From positions 1-64,000 of the forward strand of contig CAZPBN010000009.1 in assembly GCA_964584935.1 (NCBI GenBank): DNA of 64,000 nt. Direction: 5' to 3'. Below are positions 15,468 through 24,617 of this stretch, piece after piece. The first letter of the stretch is position 1. Every line of letters starts with the position of its first letter. The notes under the pieces are model-generated. The model did not search any database. It saw only the letters and a list, made by a program, of their open reading frames with translations, and was not told the DNA's origin. Source of the stretch: CAZPBN01 sp964584935. GTDB taxonomy: Bacteria > Acidobacteriota > Aminicenantia > Aminicenantales > Aminicenantaceae. Position numbers and translations under genes: made by a program.

Positions 15468-16745
15468 ATGAAAAAGGTTTCTTTGGTTTTTTTTATTCTC
15501 TTATTTCCTGTTTTATGCTTTCCATCCATATTAAAAATCGAAGTCAATGATCCGATCCATCCGGTCACTTCTGAATATATCAGAAATTCTATCGACAAAG
15601 CTTCTCAAGAAAATGCCCAATTACTTATCATAACTCTCAACACTCCGGGAGGTCTTGATTCCTCCATGAGAGAAATCATAGAAAAAATTTTGGGTTCTCC
15701 TGTTCCTATTGCCGCCTTCGTATATCCGAATGGTGCCAGAGCAGCTTCGGCAGGTTTTTTCATTGCTATCGCCTGTGATATTTTTGCAATGGCTCCCGGC
15801 ACCAATACCGGAGCAGCTCATCCAGTTGGAGTTTCAATAACCGGAAGTTCTATGGATAAAACCATGGAAGAAAAAGTAACCCATGATGCCGCTTCTTATA
15901 TAAAAACCATTGCTGAAAAAAGAGGAAAAAATCCAATATTAGCTGAAAAAGCGGTTAGAAAAAGCTACTCTTATACGGAACAGGAAGCGATGGAGGGAAG
16001 GCTTATCGATCTTATCGCTAAAAATGTCCCCGAATTAGTGGAAAAACTTCATAATAAATCCATCCGTAGAATAGATAAATCCGAGGTATCACTTGACCTT
16101 AAAGGAGAACCAATCATACCTGTTCAAATGACCGCAAGACAAAAATTCCTTCTAACCATTTCCAATCCAAATCTTGCCTATATTTTACTTATGATAGGTC
16201 TGCTGGGACTTTATTTTGAATTTGCAAATCCCGGAGCTATTTTGCCCGGTGTTTTAGGCGGAATTTCACTCCTTCTAGCCATTTTTTCATTCCAGATTCT
16301 TCCTATCAATTACGTTGGTTTACTTCTGATATTGCTTGCCATTGTATTGTTTATTCTGGAAATTAAAGTCCAGAGTTATGGAATTCTATCTATAGGAGGG
16401 GTGATCGCTATGGTATTAGGTTCAACCATGCTTATCGATTCAGCAATTCCAGAGTTAAGACCGAGCCTTAAATTCATCATTCCCGTTGCTCTCGCCATAT
16501 CCTTAGTTTTTGTCTTTTTAATCTATCTTGTCATCAAAACTCACGCCGGTCGAATCAGCACGGGAAAAGAGGGGCTCATCGGAGAAATCGGAACAGTCCA
16601 AAATGATTTGACTCCGGAAGGAAAAGTCTTTGTCTATGGTGAAATATGGAACGCTGAAGCAACTGAAAATATACCCAAAGGAACCAAAATAAAAGTCATT
16701 GAAGTAATGGACAACATGAAGCTTAAAGTGACTAGATCTAAATGA
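15468..16745 (+). CDS. NfeD-family membrane serine protease (ClpP class)
   Basis: 425 aa from ATG 15468. Signal peptide MKKVSLVFFILLFPVLCFPS, then a ClpP-like protease domain: LNTPGGLDSSM at 57-67, nucleophile region RAASAGFF with Ser94, and the candidate base Lys136 in EEKVTHD, 42 residues on, matching the Ser-Lys dyad spacing of archaeal NfeD protease 1510-N. About four to five membrane helices follow (230-350), then a C-terminal OB-fold NfeD domain (GEIGTVQNDLTPEGKVFVYGE, ending MKLKVTR). The stomatin-like gene directly downstream is its classical partner; NfeD proteases cleave the hydrophobic C-terminus of such proteins. Likely roles are membrane protein quality control or microdomain maintenance. 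Confidence 0.92.
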   Translation: MKKVSLVFFILLFPVLCFPSILKIEVNDPIHPVTSEYIRNSIDKASQENAQLLIITLNTPGGLDSSMREIIEKILGSPVPIAAFVYPNGARAASAGFFIAIACDIFAMAPGTNTGAAHPVGVSITGSSMDKTMEEKVTHDAASYIKTIAEKRGKNPILAEKAVRKSYSYTEQEAMEGRLIDLIAKNVPELVEKLHNKSIRRIDKSEVSLDLKGEPIIPVQMTARQKFLLTISNPNLAYILLMIGLLGLYFEFANPGAILPGVLGGISLLLAIFSFQILPINYVGLLLILLAIVLFILEIKVQSYGILSIGGVIAMVLGSTMLIDSAIPELRPSLKFIIPVALAISLVFVFLIYLVIKTHAGRISTGKEGLIGEIGTVQNDLTPEGKVFVYGEIWNAEATENIPKGTKIKVIEVMDNMKLKVTRSK

Positions 16746-16782
16746 TAAAAACAAAACTTATAAAAGGACAAAGGAGGAAAAG

Positions 16783-17553
16783 ATGACAACTTATTCTTTT
16801 ATTATTATTGGTTTTGTAGTTATATACCTTCTCAATGCAATAAAGATCTTAAAGGAATATGAAAGAGGAGTTATTTTCCGTCTGGGTCGTGTTCTTCAAA
16901 AACCCAAAGGCCCGGGGCTTATTCTTGTTTTCCCCCCTATCGATCGCATGGAAAGGATAAGTCTCAGAATTGTGGTTATGGATATCCCCCCTCAAGATGT
17001 CATCACCAAAGATAATGTATCAGTTAAAGTCAATGCTGTTGTTTACTTCCGGGTCATGGACCCTCAAAAATCGGTTATTGCTGTTACGGATTATGTGTAT
17101 GCAACTTCCCAACTCGCTCAAACGACTTTAAGAAGCGTACTGGGAGAAAGCGAATTGGACGAACTCCTTTCTGAAAGGGAAAAATTAAATGCCCAACTTC
17201 AAGAAATCATTGATAGATATTCTGACCCTTGGGGCATTAAGGTTCAATTGGTAGAAATCAAACATGTCGATCTCCCTGAAAACATGATCAGAGCGATTGC
17301 CAGACAGGCAGAAGCGGAAAGAGAAAGAAGGTCAAAAGTCATCCATGCCGAAGGGGAATTCCAGGCTGCTGATAAATTAACAAAAGCTGCTGATATCATA
17401 TCTAAAAATCCCCAGGCTCTTCAGCTTCGATTCCTAGGAACCCTCTCAGAAATTGCAGCCGAAAAAAATTCCACCATTATATTTCCTCTTCCTATTGATT
17501 TAATCAAAGCGTTCACGGAAAAATTTAAAAACAACAAAGATAAAAAATCATGA
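16783..17553 (+). CDS. slipin/stomatin-like SPFH (band 7) protein
   Basis: 256 aa with an N-terminal membrane anchor (FIIIGFVVIYLLNAIKIL) and a band-7 domain: KEYERGVIFRLGRVLQKPKGPGL, RISLRIVVMDIPPQDVITKDNVSVKVNAVVYF, ATSQLAQTTLRSVLGESELDELLSEREKLN, then a coiled-coil part with AIARQAEAERERRSKVIHAEGE. This is the standard prokaryotic slipin signature. AAAGGAGG precedes the ATG. It lies 37 bp after the NfeD protease gene, the conserved nfeD-slipin pairing, and overlaps the following SPOR gene by four bases. Confidence 0.95.
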   Translation: MTTYSFIIIGFVVIYLLNAIKILKEYERGVIFRLGRVLQKPKGPGLILVFPPIDRMERISLRIVVMDIPPQDVITKDNVSVKVNAVVYFRVMDPQKSVIAVTDYVYATSQLAQTTLRSVLGESELDELLSEREKLNAQLQEIIDRYSDPWGIKVQLVEIKHVDLPENMIRAIARQAEAERERRSKVIHAEGEFQAADKLTKAADIISKNPQALQLRFLGTLSEIAAEKNSTIIFPLPIDLIKAFTEKFKNNKDKKS

Positions 17554-18080
17554 AAAACAAAGACTACCGTGAAATCCAAATATCAAGCTCCCAACTGGGT
17601 TTTATTTTTGTAGGAATCATCATACTGGGGATCGTTATATTTCTTCTCGGAGTTTCTGTGGGAAAAAAGCATGTCGAAATCAAAACCAGTTCTCAAGTTT
17701 CCAAGGGAGAGGTTGAACAGATAAAAAGTCAAACTCCAGTCAAAGTTAAAGAACAAAAAGATTCTATAAAAAAAGAACTCGCTTCTCATGAAAAAGCCAC
17801 AGACAAAGAAAGAACCACATCTGAATCAGAGACAAAAGAAGAATTCTTCATTCAGGTCGGAGCTTTTTCTAACAAAGAAAATGCTATGTCCCTCGCTAAA
17901 GAATACGAAAAACAGGGATATTTGTCCCTTATTCTGGAACCTTTTCCATCGGATAATTCTCCCAAATTCAGAGTGAGAATTGGAGGATTCCAAACAGAAA
18001 AACAAGCTGAAGCGGTCGTCAATGAGTTGATGAGAAAAGAAAATAAAAAAAGAGAAGCTTACTTGGTTATTTCCAGGTAA
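17550..18080 (+). CDS. SPOR-domain membrane protein
   Basis: 176 aa. Cytoplasmic N-terminus, one membrane helix (about 14-35, GFIFVGIIILGIVIFLLG), a Lys/Glu-rich linker (about 40-95), and a C-terminal SPOR domain (EFFIQVGAFSNKENAMSLAKEYEKQG...RVRIGGFQTEKQAEAVV). SPOR domains bind denuded glycan strands of septal peptidoglycan, and this layout is FtsN-like, though the essential FtsN segment cannot be recognised. Start overlaps the slipin stop (ATGA), so it is translationally coupled to a membrane-organising pair. Confidence 0.88.
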   Translation: MKNKDYREIQISSSQLGFIFVGIIILGIVIFLLGVSVGKKHVEIKTSSQVSKGEVEQIKSQTPVKVKEQKDSIKKELASHEKATDKERTTSESETKEEFFIQVGAFSNKENAMSLAKEYEKQGYLSLILEPFPSDNSPKFRVRIGGFQTEKQAEAVVNELMRKENKKREAYLVISR

Positions 18081-18188
18081 TGATTTATAACTTGCTAACT
18101 AATAAGAGATATTAGAAATATTATGGTGATTATTTCAATTAAAAAAGATTCTTTAAATTTTTTCTAATGCTTCACAACTACTTTAAAA

Positions 18189-19718
18189 ATGAAAATTCCC
18201 AAATTAAAAATCACTGTATTTGATATTCTGTTTGCTGTATTAAGCGGAGGATTAACGGCTCTATCTCTTCCCAAATTCAATTTATCATTTCTCGCCTGGG
18301 TCTCACTCATTCCCCTTTTCTTCCTCATTTGTAAAAAAACGCCAAAACAAGCATTCACTCTCGGATGGATAGCCGGCATTTCTTTTTATGCTATCCTTAT
18401 ATACTGGATTCCTGCTGTTCCTGCCCATTACGGAAACCTCTCCTTATTTCTGAGCTTGATTATATACATGGTACTCGTTCTTTTTCTCTCTTTATTCTGG
18501 GCTTTTTTCAGTTATTTTGCCTCAAAAATAAACAAATCCTTTCCCCGGCTTGTTTTTATTCTTCTTCCCTTTCTATGGGTTTCCTTCGAATATATAATAA
18601 CCCATATATTCACCGGATTTCCGTGGGGACTTATTGGATACAGCACTTATGAAAACATTTATTTTATCCAAATCGCCTCCATAACCGGAGTCTATGGTCT
18701 GTCATTTCTCCTGGTCCTTTTTCAGAGTCTATTTATTCTATCCATAAAGTTTAAGAAAAAGTACCCTTTTTTTATAGCATTGATCCTTATCCTGCTCGTT
18801 CATCTTGGCGGATTTTTAAGAATCAAACACAATTCTTCCTCTCAAAAAACCATTCAGGCAGCGGTCATTCAAGGAAATGTTTCTTCAGACATCCAATGGA
18901 ATCAATTAACGTCCAATGAAATACGAAGTTATTTTGATGACCATATGGAACTTTCTACAAAAGCAATATCTGAAGGGGCTCAGATCATTATATGGCCGGA
19001 ATTCACTGTTCCTCTCTGTTTTAGCTGCAACTACGGCATTTACAGGGAATTTCAGCAAGAACTTCTCAATTATGTGAATAAGCATGGATGCACCTTTGTT
19101 TTAGGAACCAATGAAAAGTCTTTCTCTTCAGGTCAAACCAAATATCACAATACAGCTTTATGCATCAGGCCGGATCTTTCTATATCCCACTATTATAAAA
19201 ATCATCTGGTTCCGTTCGGGGAATACATACCCTATAAAAAAATTTTTTCTTTTATCAAAAATTTCACTCACGCCATCGGGGAAATCACTCCCGGCAAACA
19301 GTTAGCCCTTCACAAATTCAATGGATACAAATTTGCCACTCCTATCTGCTTTGAGATCATATTTCCTGATCTGGTGAGACGATTCACCAAGAAAGGAGCT
19401 AACTTTCTGGTAACCATCACAAACGACGGCTGGTACGGAGAAAGCTCAGCCCCCTTTCAGCATTTTTCCATGGCGGTACTAAGAGCTGTTGAAAACAGAA
19501 GATATCTCCTTCGAGCGGCAACAACGGGAATAAGTGGAATCATAGATCCTTATGGAAGGATTGTTTCAAAAACATCTTTAATGACCAAGGCATTCCTTGT
19601 TGAAGATATCAGTGCCTATGATGGAATCACATTTTATGTGAAATATGGCGATTATCTTTCCTTGATAAGCTTGACTTTAACTGGTTTATTTTTTATTCTT
19701 GCGTTTATAAAGAGGTGA
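18189..19718 (+). CDS. lnt: apolipoprotein N-acyltransferase
   Basis: Adds the third acyl chain to the N-terminal Cys of lipoproteins at the periplasmic side of the inner membrane. 509 aa with about six to seven N-terminal membrane helices, a nitrilase-fold domain (about 225-480), and a final helix. The catalytic triad is visible: Glu271 in WPEFTVP, Lys337 in YYKNHLVPFGEYIP, Cys387 in TPICFEIIFPD, in the same numbering as the E. coli enzyme to within a few residues. NDGWYGESSAPFQHF and AVENRRYLLRAATTGISG are also diagnostic. The prfB start lies one base after its stop. Confidence 0.95.
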   Translation: MKIPKLKITVFDILFAVLSGGLTALSLPKFNLSFLAWVSLIPLFFLICKKTPKQAFTLGWIAGISFYAILIYWIPAVPAHYGNLSLFLSLIIYMVLVLFLSLFWAFFSYFASKINKSFPRLVFILLPFLWVSFEYIITHIFTGFPWGLIGYSTYENIYFIQIASITGVYGLSFLLVLFQSLFILSIKFKKKYPFFIALILILLVHLGGFLRIKHNSSSQKTIQAAVIQGNVSSDIQWNQLTSNEIRSYFDDHMELSTKAISEGAQIIIWPEFTVPLCFSCNYGIYREFQQELLNYVNKHGCTFVLGTNEKSFSSGQTKYHNTALCIRPDLSISHYYKNHLVPFGEYIPYKKIFSFIKNFTHAIGEITPGKQLALHKFNGYKFATPICFEIIFPDLVRRFTKKGANFLVTITNDGWYGESSAPFQHFSMAVLRAVENRRYLLRAATTGISGIIDPYGRIVSKTSLMTKAFLVEDISAYDGITFYVKYGDYLSLISLTLTGLFFILAFIKR

Positions 19719-19719
19719 T

Positions 19720-20851
19720 ATGAAAAAAGAAGGCTTGATTTCAACCCAATTTTTATCAGAGCTCAAACAAAAAATTAAGGCATATCGAGAAAAATTTTTA
19801 GAAATCAGAGGTTTTCTTTGACCCGGTCAATAAGAAAAAACAAATTGCCAACATCACTAAAGAGTTATCTTCTCCGGATATATGGAACAACCAAGACAAA
19901 TTAAAATCTCTCCAACAAACTAAAAAGAAGCTCGAAAAAGAAGTTCAATTATTTTCTAAACTCAAAGGTAAGATAGAAGAACTGGAAGTCCTGTTAGAGC
20001 TGGCTAAAGAAGGGGAAAACGTTAAAAAAGAAATTCAAGAAGCATTTGATTCTTATGAACAAATTCTTTCTTATGCGGAACTCCGAATGCTTTTTCTGGA
20101 TAAGGATGATTCCAGAAATTCCATTTTAACCATCCATCCAGGAGCAGGCGGAACTGAATCTCAGGATTGGGCCCAAATGCTTCTAAGAATGTACCTCAGG
20201 TATACAGAAAACAAGAATTTTCAATACGAAATTCTTGACGAAATTCCAGGAGAAGAAGCCGGACTTAAAAGCGTAACTGTTCATATCAAGGGAGATTATG
20301 CTTATGGTCTATTGTCCCAAGAATCAGGAGTCCATCGTCTGGTAAGAATATCTCCCTTCGATTCAAACCAAAGACGTCACACTTCCTTTGCCTCTGTTTT
20401 TGTTTATCCGGAAGTGGAAGAAGATATTGAAATAGAAATAAATCCAGAAGATCTTAGAATTGATACCTATCGCGCTTCAGGAAGAGGAGGACAACATGTC
20501 AATGTCACAGACTCCGCTGTAAGGATCACTCATCTCCCTACAGGTATTTTGGTTCAATGCCAGAACGAAAGATCCCAGCATAAAAACAAAGCTAGTGCCA
20601 TGAAGGTACTCAAATCCAGGCTTTATGAATTGGAAAAACAGAAAAAAATGGCTCAGAAAGAAAAACTGGAAGACTCAAAATCAGATATCGCCTGGGGAAA
20701 TCAAATCCGATCTTATGTTCTTCACCCTTATCGAATGGTCAAAGATTTAAGAACCAACGTGGAAACAGGAGATGTGGATAAAGTCCTAGACGGTGATCTG
20801 GATCTTTTTATAATGGAGAGCTTAAAGAAAAGGGTGCACAATCGAAAGTAA
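19720..20851 (+). CDS. prfB: peptide chain release factor 2, with programmed +1 frameshift
   Basis: RF2 recognises UGA and UAA and triggers peptidyl-tRNA hydrolysis. It is encoded in two frames: ATG 19720 to CTT 19818 (33 codons), in-frame TGA at 19819-19821, then the +1 frame from GAC 19820 to the stop at 20851. The joined product is about 376 aa. The junction reads ...RGF-L | D-P-V..., as RGYLD does in E. coli. The second frame holds the RF2-specific SPF tripeptide (RISPFDSNQRR), IHPGAGGTESQDW, and the catalytic GGQ in ASGRGGQHVNV. The start is in AGAGGTGATATG overlapping the lnt end. Frameshifting depends on slow UGA decoding, so RF2 level autoregulates. Confidence 0.93.
19807..19822 (+). 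promoter_or_regulatory. prfB programmed frameshift site
   Basis: The sequence AGA GGT TTT CTT TGA C ends with the canonical CTT-TGA-C slip. The upstream Shine-Dalgarno-like stimulator is AGAGGT, shorter and weaker than the AGGGGG of E. coli, but at the expected short distance from CTT. Confidence 0.9.
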
Positions 20852-20903
20852 ATAAGAACGGATTTCAAACCGGACATCCTGAGAACAAATTTTTTTCCTT
20901 CCA

Positions 20904-21692
20904 TCATTCAACTTTTTTGGCTTCCTCCCAAATTTTATCCATTTCTTCCAAACTCACCTGTCCCAGTTTCTTGCCCTTTTTCCTTATCCTTTTTTCAACA
21001 ATCTTGAATCTTTTAATAAACTTTTTATTGGACTGCTTCAAAGCTATTTCTGGATTTATATCCAGAAATCTTGAAACATTGGCTATGGAAAATAAAACAT
21101 CCCCTATTTCCTTAAAAATATTCCATTTTTTCTTTGTTTGTACAGCCTGTTCCAACTCTAAAATTTCCTCTTTAACTTTCTTAATAACATCAGATAGAGC
21201 ATTCCAGTCAAAACCGACACTAGATGCATTTCTTCCGATTTCAAATGCTTCCAAAAGGGCTGGCATGGATGGTTTCTTTTGATCGAAAATTGAAATTTGT
21301 TTTCTTTCAGACATTTTCTGCACCATCCATTTTTCAGCAACTTGCTCAGAGGATAATTCACTGTCTTCGGAACCGAAAACATGAGGATGTCTTCGTATCA
21401 TTTTTTTATTAATTTCATCCAGCACATCTGACATATCGAATTTTCCCTTTTCTTTGAAAATCCTGGCAAAAAATACTATTTCCATTATGACATCGCCCAA
21501 TTCCTCTTTAAAGGCATTATCATCTCCAAAATATAACGCTTCCAGAGCTTCGTAAACTTCTTCGAGAAAAAAATTCGAAATGGAGCTTTCATCCTGCTCT
21601 TTATCCCATGAGCATCCATTGTCCCCTCTTAATTTGTCGATGATCTCAATCAATTCTTCAAATTTGTTTCCGTAACCCTTGTTTTTTTCCAT
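20904..21692 (-). CDS. mazG: nucleoside triphosphate pyrophosphohydrolase
   Basis: Hydrolyses (d)NTPs to NMP and PPi, house-cleaning of the nucleotide pool. 262 aa, two MazG repeats as in the E. coli protein. The N-terminal domain has LRGDNGCSWDKEQDESS, then EEVYEALEAL and FKEELGDVIMEIVFFARI, which supply the Glu/Asp metal ligands (E-E-x-x-E and E-x-x-D). RRHPHVFG is also diagnostic. The C-terminal domain repeats KEEILELEQAVQ and IFKEIGDVLFSIAN. Good AAGGAG upstream of ATG 21692. Convergent with prfB and divergent from the DUF1844 gene. Confidence 0.93.
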   Translation of the reverse strand: MEKNKGYGNKFEELIEIIDKLRGDNGCSWDKEQDESSISNFFLEEVYEALEALYFGDDNAFKEELGDVIMEIVFFARIFKEKGKFDMSDVLDEINKKMIRRHPHVFGSEDSELSSEQVAEKWMVQKMSERKQISIFDQKKPSMPALLEAFEIGRNASSVGFDWNALSDVIKKVKEEILELEQAVQTKKKWNIFKEIGDVLFSIANVSRFLDINPEIALKQSNKKFIKRFKIVEKRIRKKGKKLGQVSLEEMDKIWEEAKKVE

Positions 21693-21816
21693 GGCGAGCT
21701 CCTTGAATTATCAGATTGAATATTGTATTATTTTTTTGTTGAATCATCCAATGAATTTTTTCGATTGACCATTTTTAGTTTTAATAAAATATTTTATTAC
21801 TACCACGAGGTTTCAA

Positions 21817-22125
21817 ATGTCGGATAAACAAAGCAAAAAAGAAAAAACAAATGAAGAAAAAGAAATAATTCCTCCCCTTGATTTCAGCACCCTTGTTCTC
21901 CCATTTTATTCCCAAGCTTTACTCAAAATGGGAATAACTGAAGACCCTAAATCAAAAAAGCAAAAAGTCAACATGGAACTTGCCAGCCGATTGATAGACC
22001 TTCTGGATTTGCTTGAAGAAAAAACAAAAAACAATCTTACAGCCGAAGAGGAAAAATTTTTAACGACCTGTATCACTCAGCTTAAAAACTATTATCTCCA
22101 AATCAATAAAGAAAATAAATCCTGA
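21817..22125 (+). CDS. DUF1844 protein
   Basis: 102 aa. A charged N-terminus (about 1-20) followed by the DUF1844 core PPLDFSTLVLPFYSQALLKMGI, the MELASRLIDLLDLLEEKT helix, and a LTAEEEKFLTTCITQLKNYYL C-terminus. Function unknown; probably a small cytoplasmic helical protein. GAGG at 21807-21810 is positioned for ATG 21817. The ribF start lies only five bases after the stop, so it opens the following operon. Confidence 0.85.
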   Translation: MSDKQSKKEKTNEEKEIIPPLDFSTLVLPFYSQALLKMGITEDPKSKKQKVNMELASRLIDLLDLLEEKTKNNLTAEEEKFLTTCITQLKNYYLQINKENKS

Positions 22126-22129
22126 TATA

Positions 22130-23047
22130 ATGAACGTACTATATGGCATAGAGAAAGCAAATAATATTCCGGAACAGACTTCACTGGCTATCGGAAATTT
22201 TGACGGGATCCATATAGGCCATCAAAAAATATTAAAATGCCTTATGGATACCTCAAAGAGGCTCAACCTTAGTTCTCTGGTTTTAACTTTCCACCCTCAC
22301 ACAGGATATATGTTAAAAAAAAAATCCTTAAAACTGCTTCAAACCCTTGATCAAAGACTCAAAGAAATATCAAAATACGATATTTCTTGTGTCCTCATTG
22401 TGCCTTTCACAAAAAAATTTTCTCGCATTTCCAGCCATAACTTTATAAAAAATATTGTATTAGAAACTCTTCATGCCAAAGCTGTTATCATTGGAGAAGA
22501 CTTCCATTTCGGTAAAAATAGAGAAGGAAACGTTTCTAAAATCATGGAATTATCGAAGAAATATGACTTCAGGGCTTACCCCGTTGCTCAAGAAATAATT
22601 TCTGGAAAAACGGTCAGCAGCAGTTTAATCCGTTCCTATTTATTTGAAGGGAAAATAGAAGAAGCGAATAAAATGCTCGGAAAATATTATGAGATTACCG
22701 GTCAAGTTATCAAAGGAAGCTTAAAAGGAAGGACGCTTGGATTTCCCACAGCCAATATCCAAACCGAAAATGATATCATTCCATCCGGAGTTTTCTTAAC
22801 CTATGTCGAAATCGAAAAATCTTTTTATCCCTCTCTTACCAATATCGGAAGTTGTCCCACCCTAAAATCTCCTGGAACATATATCGAATCCCATATTCTT
22901 CATTTCCATTCCAGTCTTTATGAAAAATTGATAAAAGTTCAATTCATAAAAAAAATAAGAGATGAAATCAAATTCAAAAATTCCGAAGCCCTTGTCACTC
23001 AACTGAAAAAAGATTTAAAAACAGCCATGAATTATTTCAAAGTATAA
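22130..23047 (+). CDS. ribF: bifunctional riboflavin kinase/FAD synthetase
   Basis: Makes FMN from riboflavin and then FAD. 305 aa, typical. The N-terminal adenylyltransferase domain has AIGNFDGIHIGHQKIL with the HxGH-type nucleotide site, LTFHPH, and IIGEDFHFGKNREGN. SSSLIRSYLFEG links to the C-terminal kinase domain with GRTLGFPTANI and IPSGVFLTYVE. The very large number of flavoproteins in this window (HdrA, the fumarate-reductase-like subunit) makes good use of its product. Confidence 0.95.
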   Translation: MNVLYGIEKANNIPEQTSLAIGNFDGIHIGHQKILKCLMDTSKRLNLSSLVLTFHPHTGYMLKKKSLKLLQTLDQRLKEISKYDISCVLIVPFTKKFSRISSHNFIKNIVLETLHAKAVIIGEDFHFGKNREGNVSKIMELSKKYDFRAYPVAQEIISGKTVSSSLIRSYLFEGKIEEANKMLGKYYEITGQVIKGSLKGRTLGFPTANIQTENDIIPSGVFLTYVEIEKSFYPSLTNIGSCPTLKSPGTYIESHILHFHSSLYEKLIKVQFIKKIRDEIKFKNSEALVTQLKKDLKTAMNYFKV

Positions 23048-23131
23048 ACTTGACATTTATCAAGACTTAAGGCATTGTTTTTAGAGAAAAAAAAATTTAA
23101 TTACAATCGATATCAAGCCAGGAGTATCTGT

Positions 23132-23683
23132 ATGGAAGACAAAATAAAAGCTAGAGTTATGGATTCAAAAAAGATCAAACGGGTGATTAACAGAATGACA
23201 ACGGAAATTATTGAAAAAAACACAAATCTAAAAAATTTGGTTATTATTGGAATCAGAACCCGGGGGATCTATCTTGGAAAACGAATCACTAAAAAAATAA
23301 AGGAATTAGAAAATATAAATATTCCGGTAGGAGTTCTAGACATAACTCTTTACAGGGATGATTTTTCCGAACTGGAAGCCCAGCATATCGTTCAGAAAAC
23401 AGAAATTAAATTTTCTATAGCTAAAAAAAATATTCTTCTCATTGATGATGTCCTTTTTACGGGTAGAACCATACGGGCGGCAATGGACAGTCTTTTTGAT
23501 CTGGGACGTCCCCAAAAGATTCAACTTCTAGTGCTTATTGACAGAGGACACAGAGAATTGCCCATTCGAACCGATTATGTAGGAAAATCACTTCCCACTT
23601 CCAAAAGAGAAGTCGTCCAGGTAAAATTAAAAGAAGTGGATGACAAAGACGAAGTGCTTATCACAGAACCGACTGGTTTTTAA
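23132..23683 (+). CDS. pyrR: PyrR bifunctional uracil phosphoribosyltransferase/pyrimidine regulator
   Basis: PRT-fold protein. In Firmicutes PyrR binds pyr mRNA and attenuates the operon; in many other bacteria it only keeps UPRTase activity. I start at ATG 23132, with AGGAG at 23120-23124; a TTG at 23075 adds 19 unlikely residues. The 183 aa contain RMTTEIIEKN, VIIGIRTRGIYLGKRI, the PRPP loop ILLIDDVLFTGRTIRAAMD, and LPIRTDYVGKSLPTS, all typical. It heads pyrR-pyrB-pyrC. I saw no PyrR-type anti-antiterminator stem upstream, and the leader is short. Confidence 0.93.
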   Translation: MEDKIKARVMDSKKIKRVINRMTTEIIEKNTNLKNLVIIGIRTRGIYLGKRITKKIKELENINIPVGVLDITLYRDDFSELEAQHIVQKTEIKFSIAKKNILLIDDVLFTGRTIRAAMDSLFDLGRPQKIQLLVLIDRGHRELPIRTDYVGKSLPTSKREVVQVKLKEVDDKDEVLITEPTGF

Positions 23684-23698
23684 CCGGAGATATATTTG

Positions 23699-24616
23699 GT
23701 GTTTAATAAAAGACATCTCCTAGGAATTCAGCATCTCTCTGCAGAAGAAATTACTTATATTCTTGAGACGGCTGAATCTATGTTCGAAATTTCTACCCGT
23801 GATGTTAAGAAAGTTCCCACTTTACGAGGTAAAACGATTATCAATCTTTTTTTTGAACCAAGCACTCGAACAAGAAGTTCATTTGAAATCGCAGCCAAAA
23901 GACTCAGCGCTGACATATTAAATTTCAGTCTGACCTCAAGCAGTGTGGTTAAAGGAGAGAGCCTCAGAGACACTTTATTAAACCTGGAAGCTATGAATCC
24001 TGATGCCATTATAATCAGGCATTCGTGTTCCGGTGCGGCATACTACATCAGCACATTCTCCAATTCTCATGTCATCAATGCAGGTGATGGATCTCATGAA
24101 CATCCAACTCAAGCTCTTCTGGATGCGTTCACAATCAAACAGAAAAAAAAGACAATTCATAACCTTAAAATTGTGATTGTCGGAGATATCCTCCACAGCC
24201 GGGTTGCACGTTCAAATATTTTTCTTCTTAATAAACTTGGCGCAAAAATAGTGCTTACAGGACCCCCCACCCTCTTACCAGAAGAATTTCAAAAATTCGG
24301 AATCCGTATCAACCATAATTTCAAACAAGCTGTTGAAGGAGCCGATGTTATCATGATGCTGAGAATCCAAAAAGAAAGACAAGGAATTCCTTATTTTCCT
24401 TCAATCCGTGAATACTGCAATCTATATGGGTTGAATAAAAAAAATCTTCGATATGCAAAAAAAGATGTCATTGTTATGCATCCAGGGCCCATTAATAAGG
24501 GAGTCGAAATTTCTTCGGATCTGGCTAGTAGCTCCAAATCCGTTATTCTCAAGCAGGTAGAAAACGGCATTGCCATAAGAATGGCAATTCTTTTCTTACT
24601 ACTGGGAGGAAAATGA
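23699..24616 (+). CDS. pyrB: aspartate carbamoyltransferase catalytic subunit
   Basis: Condenses carbamoyl phosphate and aspartate in de novo pyrimidine synthesis. About 305 aa. The start is ambiguous between TTG 23696 and GTG 23699; GGAGA at 23686-23690 suits GTG. Motifs: FFEPSTRTRSSFE (carbamoyl phosphate site), SVVKGESLRDTL, the VINAGDGSHEHPTQALLD loop, IVGDILHSRVARSN, and MHPGPINKGVEI. No pyrI regulatory subunit is present; PyrR and PyrC flank it, as in the Bacillus-type arrangement. Confidence 0.95.
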   Translation: MFNKRHLLGIQHLSAEEITYILETAESMFEISTRDVKKVPTLRGKTIINLFFEPSTRTRSSFEIAAKRLSADILNFSLTSSSVVKGESLRDTLLNLEAMNPDAIIIRHSCSGAAYYISTFSNSHVINAGDGSHEHPTQALLDAFTIKQKKKTIHNLKIVIVGDILHSRVARSNIFLLNKLGAKIVLTGPPTLLPEEFQKFGIRINHNFKQAVEGADVIMMLRIQKERQGIPYFPSIREYCNLYGLNKKNLRYAKKDVIVMHPGPINKGVEISSDLASSSKSVILKQVENGIAIRMAILFLLLGGK

Positions 24617-24617
24617 G

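Noticed and set aside
19819..19821. TGA interpreted as a real stop or a sequencing error in prfB
   Set aside because: The CTT-TGA-C site and the RGFLD junction match the known RF2 programmed frameshift.
23048..23131. PyrR-type attenuator upstream of pyrR
   Set aside because: No terminator/antiterminator pair is visible in the short leader; TTGACA at 23050 lacks a convincing -10 box.
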